From the NCBI GenBank assembly GCA_036835375.1, contig DAITMB010000115.1, positions 1-16,187 on the forward strand: a stretch of DNA of 16,187 nt, in the 5' to 3' direction. The notes under the pieces were generated by a model. The model had not been told where the DNA came from. It saw only the letters and a list, made by a program, of their open reading frames with translations, and searched no databases. Positions 15,248 to 16,187 of the stretch are shown here, piece by piece. The DNA is from JANQTF01 sp036835375. Its GTDB lineage: Bacteria > Bacteroidota > Bacteroidia > J057. Within the stretch, counting starts at the first letter, position 1, and the number at the start of each line of letters is the position of its first letter. A program made the position numbers and the translations under genes.

Positions 15248-16187
15248 ATGAAAACGATCCCCTTCTTGCTCCTGCTCACCCTGCTGCCCGCCCTGCTGAC
15301 GGCGCAGCCCAACGACAAACTCCACGGCCTCGTTACCCAGCAGAGCAGCGGCAACCAACCCCTGGACGGCGTGCAGGTCAAAGGCTCCTGGGCCAATCCC
15401 ACGGCCAGCAGAAGCGACGGCACTTTTACGCTGGTATTTTTTGCCATCAAACCCGGCGAGCCCATCCACCTCGAAGCCGAAAAAACGGGCTGGGAGATCG
15501 TGAACGAACGAGAAATGCATTCCCACCTGCCCGAAAAGGCCGAAACACAAGCCCTGAAAATCGTCATGTGCCCGGCAGGCGTGCTGGCGCAAAACCGCCT
15601 CAAGTACTACGAGGTTTCCGAGGAGGTCATCACCCGCAAATACACCCAGCAAATCAACGCCCTGAACAAAGAAAAGGCAGGCTGGGAGGACGAAAGGGCC
15701 GCCATTACCGAAGCTTATGAAACCCAACTCCAATACGCCCGTGGTCTGGCCGAAAAATTTGCCCGCACCAACTTCGACGACGTATCCGACCTCTACCAGA
15801 AAGCCTTTGACCAGTACCAGCGCGGGCAGATCGACTCCGCCCTGCGCGTGCTGGAGGCGGCAGACCTGATCACGCGGGCCGGGCAGCGCATCGCTGAGCG
15901 GGAAAAAATCGCCAGCGGCAGAGCCGAACTCGACCAGCGGGAGCGGGAAAACGAGGCCGGCATACAGGCAGACATGCAGGCCATACAGCTTGCCGCCCAA
16001 CTCTACGCCATCAACTACGAAAACGACAAAGCCGCTGCGATGTACGAGCAACTCATCGCCCTGGACAGCACGAACCTCGACAACCTGCTCGACGCGGCGG
16101 AGTTTTACAAAGACCGCAAATTTTACGACCAAGCCCTCACCCTCTACCGCCGCCTGCTCACCCGGCCCCTCGACCCCTGGCAGAAGG
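15248..16187 (+). CDS. Secreted CarboxypepD_reg / TPR protein (3' end outside window)
   Basis: From ATG 15248 the frame stays open to the right edge: 313 codons, incomplete. There is a clear signal peptide, MKTIPFLLLLTLLPALLTAQ, with cleavage near 19-20. A carboxypeptidase-regulatory-like domain follows (24-108: HGLVTQQSSGNQPLDGVQV, SRSDGTFTLVF, ending LKIVMCPAG). A charged helical or coiled-coil stretch comes next (115-245). From about 246 there are TPR-like helix pairs (AIQLAAQLYAINYENDKAAA; FYKDRKFYDQALTLYRRLL). I recall this architecture as common in Saprospirales, often beside EAD11-type genes. Such TPR proteins probably act as periplasmic or surface scaffolds; the function is unproven. 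The gene is markedly GC-rich, with heavy use of CTG, CTC and GCC codons, unlike the left half of the window. No Shine-Dalgarno is visible. Confidence 0.85.
   Translation, partial: MKTIPFLLLLTLLPALLTAQPNDKLHGLVTQQSSGNQPLDGVQVKGSWANPTASRSDGTFTLVFFAIKPGEPIHLEAEKTGWEIVNEREMHSHLPEKAETQALKIVMCPAGVLAQNRLKYYEVSEEVITRKYTQQINALNKEKAGWEDERAAITEAYETQLQYARGLAEKFARTNFDDVSDLYQKAFDQYQRGQIDSALRVLEAADLITRAGQRIAEREKIASGRAELDQRERENEAGIQADMQAIQLAAQLYAINYENDKAAAMYEQLIALDSTNLDNLLDAAEFYKDRKFYDQALTLYRRLLTRPLDPWQK

Noticed and set aside
14849..16132. 427-residue open frame on the minus strand opposite the TPR gene
   Set aside because: It is Val/Gly/Phe-rich, has no domain features and runs through the palindromes. 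The plus-strand frame has a signal peptide, a CarboxypepD_reg domain and TPRs, so the antisense frame is a composition effect.

Overview
The window looks like a piece of a Bacteroidota chromosome, probably from the Saprospirales side of the phylum (Haliscomenobacter/Lewinella-like). The lineage call is an inference. It rests on the family mix: a TonB-dependent receptor barrel, a DUF2027-Smr protein, a GldN-like protein, an M43 protease with a type IX secretion (T9SS)-like tail, an EAD11-type protein beside a CarboxypepD_reg/TPR protein, a tRNA gene with no encoded CCA, and TAnnTTTG-type -7 promoter elements.

Layout, left to right. Bases 1-1157 hold the 3' part of a TonB-dependent receptor. 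A convergent tRNA-Thr(CGT) follows at 1286-1358 on the minus strand, with its own -7 element and terminator. A two-gene unit (1744-3467, genes overlapping by 4 bases) encodes a DUF2027/Smr protein and a secreted protein that looks like a divergent GldN. A conserved 490-residue protein of unknown function (3500-4972, minus) converges on that unit. Next come a YtcJ-like amidohydrolase lipoprotein (5357-7114), a methionine-rich lipoprotein (7348-8040), and a secreted M43 metalloprotease with two Fn3 modules and a T9SS-like end (8552-10417). A tandem FKBP isomerase (10534-11385) and a GNAT acetyltransferase (11526-12044) lie on the minus strand. A perfect stem-loop at 10472-10516 sits between the protease and the FKBP gene.

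Bases 12194-13139 (minus) are a decayed gene for a tail-fibre/S74-type chaperone-domain protein, with one frameshift and five internal stops. From 13651 the character changes. A membrane protein with an N-terminal EAD11-like domain and a C-terminal carboxypeptidase-regulatory-like domain is followed by a visibly GC-rich gene for a secreted CarboxypepD_reg/TPR protein that runs off the right edge. Between them, at 14955-15105, is a 151-bp near-symmetric element made of four 17-nt palindromes. Its two halves align without gaps as inverted copies, and the differences between them are compensatory, so each stem is kept. This REPIN-like element and the EAD11/TPR pair are the most interesting parts of the window.

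Most genes here are ordinary accessory or housekeeping functions. The GldN-like protein and the T9SS-dependent protease could act in the same secretion pathway, but the window does not show that they do.
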